A DNA stretch of 5,531 nt from Acidobacteriota bacterium (GTDB lineage: Bacteria > Acidobacteriota > Terriglobia > Terriglobales > Acidobacteriaceae), in assembly GCA_003225655.1 (NCBI GenBank), contig QIAW01000068.1, forward strand, positions 1-5,531, written 5' to 3'. The notes under the pieces were generated by a model. It worked only from the letters and a program-made list of their open reading frames with translations, was not told the DNA's origin and made no database searches. Position 1 is the first letter of the stretch, and every line of letters begins with the position of its first letter. Made by a program: the position numbers and the translations under genes. Positions 4,215-5,531 of this stretch are shown here, piece after piece.

Positions 4215-5531
4215 ATGATCGTTTTCCGCAAGCCCCTGGATGGTATACAGCGTCCTCAGATGGAAGCCGACGTCGTCATCGTGGGCGGCGGGCCGGCGGG
4301 AATGGCTTGCGCCCTGCGCCTTTCGCAGCTTATTGACGCTCACAATGCGCGCTTCCCCCAGGCTGCGCTCTCCAAAGAAAACATCTACGTGCTGGAAAAG
4401 GCCCGCGAGGTTGGCCAGCACTGCCTCTCCGGCGCGCTGCTCGATCCCCGCTCCATGCAGGAGCTGCTGCCCGGATTCGAGAACGAAGCTCCGATTGACG
4501 CTACGGTGCACAAAGAGGGCGTTTACTTCCTCACCGAGAAGCACGCCATGCGCTTTCCCCTCACGCCTCCCCCGCTGCAGGACCACGGCAACTATGTCAT
4601 CTCTATCAACAAGTTCGTCAAGTGGCTGGGCGAAAAAGTCGAGCAGGCGGGCATTACGATCTTCACGGGATTTGCCGGTTCCGAATTGCTGTTTGAAGGC
4701 AACCGCGTCATCGGCCTGCGCACCGATGACAAAGGCGTGGATAAGACCGGCAACGAAAAATCGAACTTCGAGCCCGGCTACGATCTGCGCGCCAAAATTA
4801 CCGTGCTGGCCGAAGGCGCGCGCGGATCGCTGACCAAGCAGCTCGCCGGGCGGCTCGATCTTTATCGCCACAGCAACCCGCAGACCTATGGTGTAGGCGT
4901 AAAAGAACTCTGGGAGGTGCCCCCCGGACGCGGCGGCATCGCGGCCGGCGAAGTGATTTACACCATGGGATGGCCGCTGACCACGAAAGAATACGGCGGC
5001 GCATGGATCTACGGCGGCAAAGACAACATTGTTTCGCTTGGCTTTGTCACCGGCCTGGACTACGAAGACCCGCGGATTGATCCGCAGCGCGTGCTGCAGC
5101 AGTTCAAGCAGCATCCTTTTGTGAAAGAGCTGCTGGCCGGCGGCAAGATGATCCGCTACGGGGCGAAGGCACTACCCTACGGAGGATGGTGGTCACTGCC
5201 TGCGTTGGCCGGTCATGGATGGATGATCACTGGCGACTCCGCCGGCTTCCTCAACTCGCAGCGCCTCAAAGGAATTCACCTAGCCATCAAGAGCGGCATG
5301 CTGGCGGCTGAGACCGCCTTCACCGCCATGAGAAACGCCGATTTCTCGTCCTCGGTGCTCGAGCGCTATCCCGTGAGCGTGGAGCACAGTTGGATTAAAG
5401 ACGAGCTCTGGGAGGTGCGCAACTTCCACCAGGGCTTCGAGCGCGGCATGTTGCCCGGCCTCTTTCACACCGCACTGCAACAGCTCTCGGGCGGCAGAGG
5501 CCTGCATGCGCGTTATCCTTCGCACGCCGGC
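4215..5531 (+). CDS. Electron transfer flavoprotein:quinone oxidoreductase (3' end missing)
   Basis: ETF-QO oxidises reduced ETF at the inner face of the membrane and reduces quinone. The frame is open for 439 codons from the ATG at 4215 to the window edge without a stop. The N-terminal FAD motif VVIVGGGPAGMACALRL (20-36) is followed by IYVLEKAREVGQHCLSGALL (57-76), GNYVISINKFVKWL (125-138), DNFQPG-like SNFEPGYDLRAK (183-194), VLAEGARGSLTKQL (197-210), YGVGVKELWEVPPG (225-238), the quinone-site region TKEYGGAWIYGG (257-268), GFVTGLDY (276-283) and the second FAD contact ITGDSAGFLNSQRLKGIHLA (338-357). The insert around 38-56 and the match throughout favour ETF-QO over the shorter FixC. The 4Fe-4S domain expected at the C-terminus lies beyond the window. 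AAAGG at 4201-4205, 9 bases ahead, supports this start; Met16 at 4260 is an alternative without a site. It probably works with the EtfAB encoded just upstream. Confidence 0.93.
   Translation, partial: MIVFRKPLDGIQRPQMEADVVIVGGGPAGMACALRLSQLIDAHNARFPQAALSKENIYVLEKAREVGQHCLSGALLDPRSMQELLPGFENEAPIDATVHKEGVYFLTEKHAMRFPLTPPPLQDHGNYVISINKFVKWLGEKVEQAGITIFTGFAGSELLFEGNRVIGLRTDDKGVDKTGNEKSNFEPGYDLRAKITVLAEGARGSLTKQLAGRLDLYRHSNPQTYGVGVKELWEVPPGRGGIAAGEVIYTMGWPLTTKEYGGAWIYGGKDNIVSLGFVTGLDYEDPRIDPQRVLQQFKQHPFVKELLAGGKMIRYGAKALPYGGWWSLPALAGHGWMITGDSAGFLNSQRLKGIHLAIKSGMLAAETAFTAMRNADFSSSVLERYPVSVEHSWIKDELWEVRNFHQGFERGMLPGLFHTALQQLSGGRGLHARYPSHAG

Noticed and set aside
4158..5114. 318-codon open frame on the - strand
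   Set aside because: It lies antisense to the oxidoreductase gene, whose motifs are unmistakable in the + frame. The long antisense frame is a by-product of GC-rich codon use.

Overview
The window looks like part of a chromosome from an aerobic, moderately GC-rich bacterium, most likely an Acidobacteriota (Terriglobia-like) species. The lineage call is an inference. It rests on the composition, the style of the ETF proteins, and intergenic DNA filled with short decamer tandem repeats and hairpins of a kind I remember from acidobacterial and related genomes. No marker gene proves it, and no rRNA or tRNA gene is visible.

Layout from left to right. Bases 2-178 (+) are the C-terminal end of an unrecognised basic protein with a Cys-x4-Cys pair. 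Facing it tail to tail, with 4 bases between the stops, is a 376-residue polytopic membrane protein (183-1313, -) that appears to be an internal duplication of a four-helix unit. A 174-base divergent intergenic region (1314-1487) holds an AT-rich inverted repeat and a possible promoter. It leads into an electron-transfer flavoprotein cluster on the + strand: etfB (1488-2258), a small two-helix membrane protein of unknown function (2324-2608), and etfA (2601-3590). The small gene's stop overlaps the etfA start by 8 bases. A 624-base stretch without a credible gene follows (3591-4214), carrying at least four separate repeat or hairpin elements. The last gene (4215 to the window end, +) is an ETF:quinone oxidoreductase cut off by the window edge at residue 439.

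Together, EtfA and EtfB form the soluble FAD heterodimer that collects electrons from acyl-CoA and related dehydrogenases. ETF:quinone oxidoreductase passes them to the membrane quinone pool, so this is a fatty-acid or amino-acid oxidation electron-transfer module. Three points stand out. A membrane protein is embedded and translationally coupled between the two ETF subunit genes. EtfA has Arg in place of the nearly invariant His in its FAD signature. The EtfB nucleotide-binding loop matches neither the classic AMP-type nor the bifurcating FAD-type pattern well. I found no clearly new multi-gene system; the coupled membrane protein is the best candidate for something undescribed.
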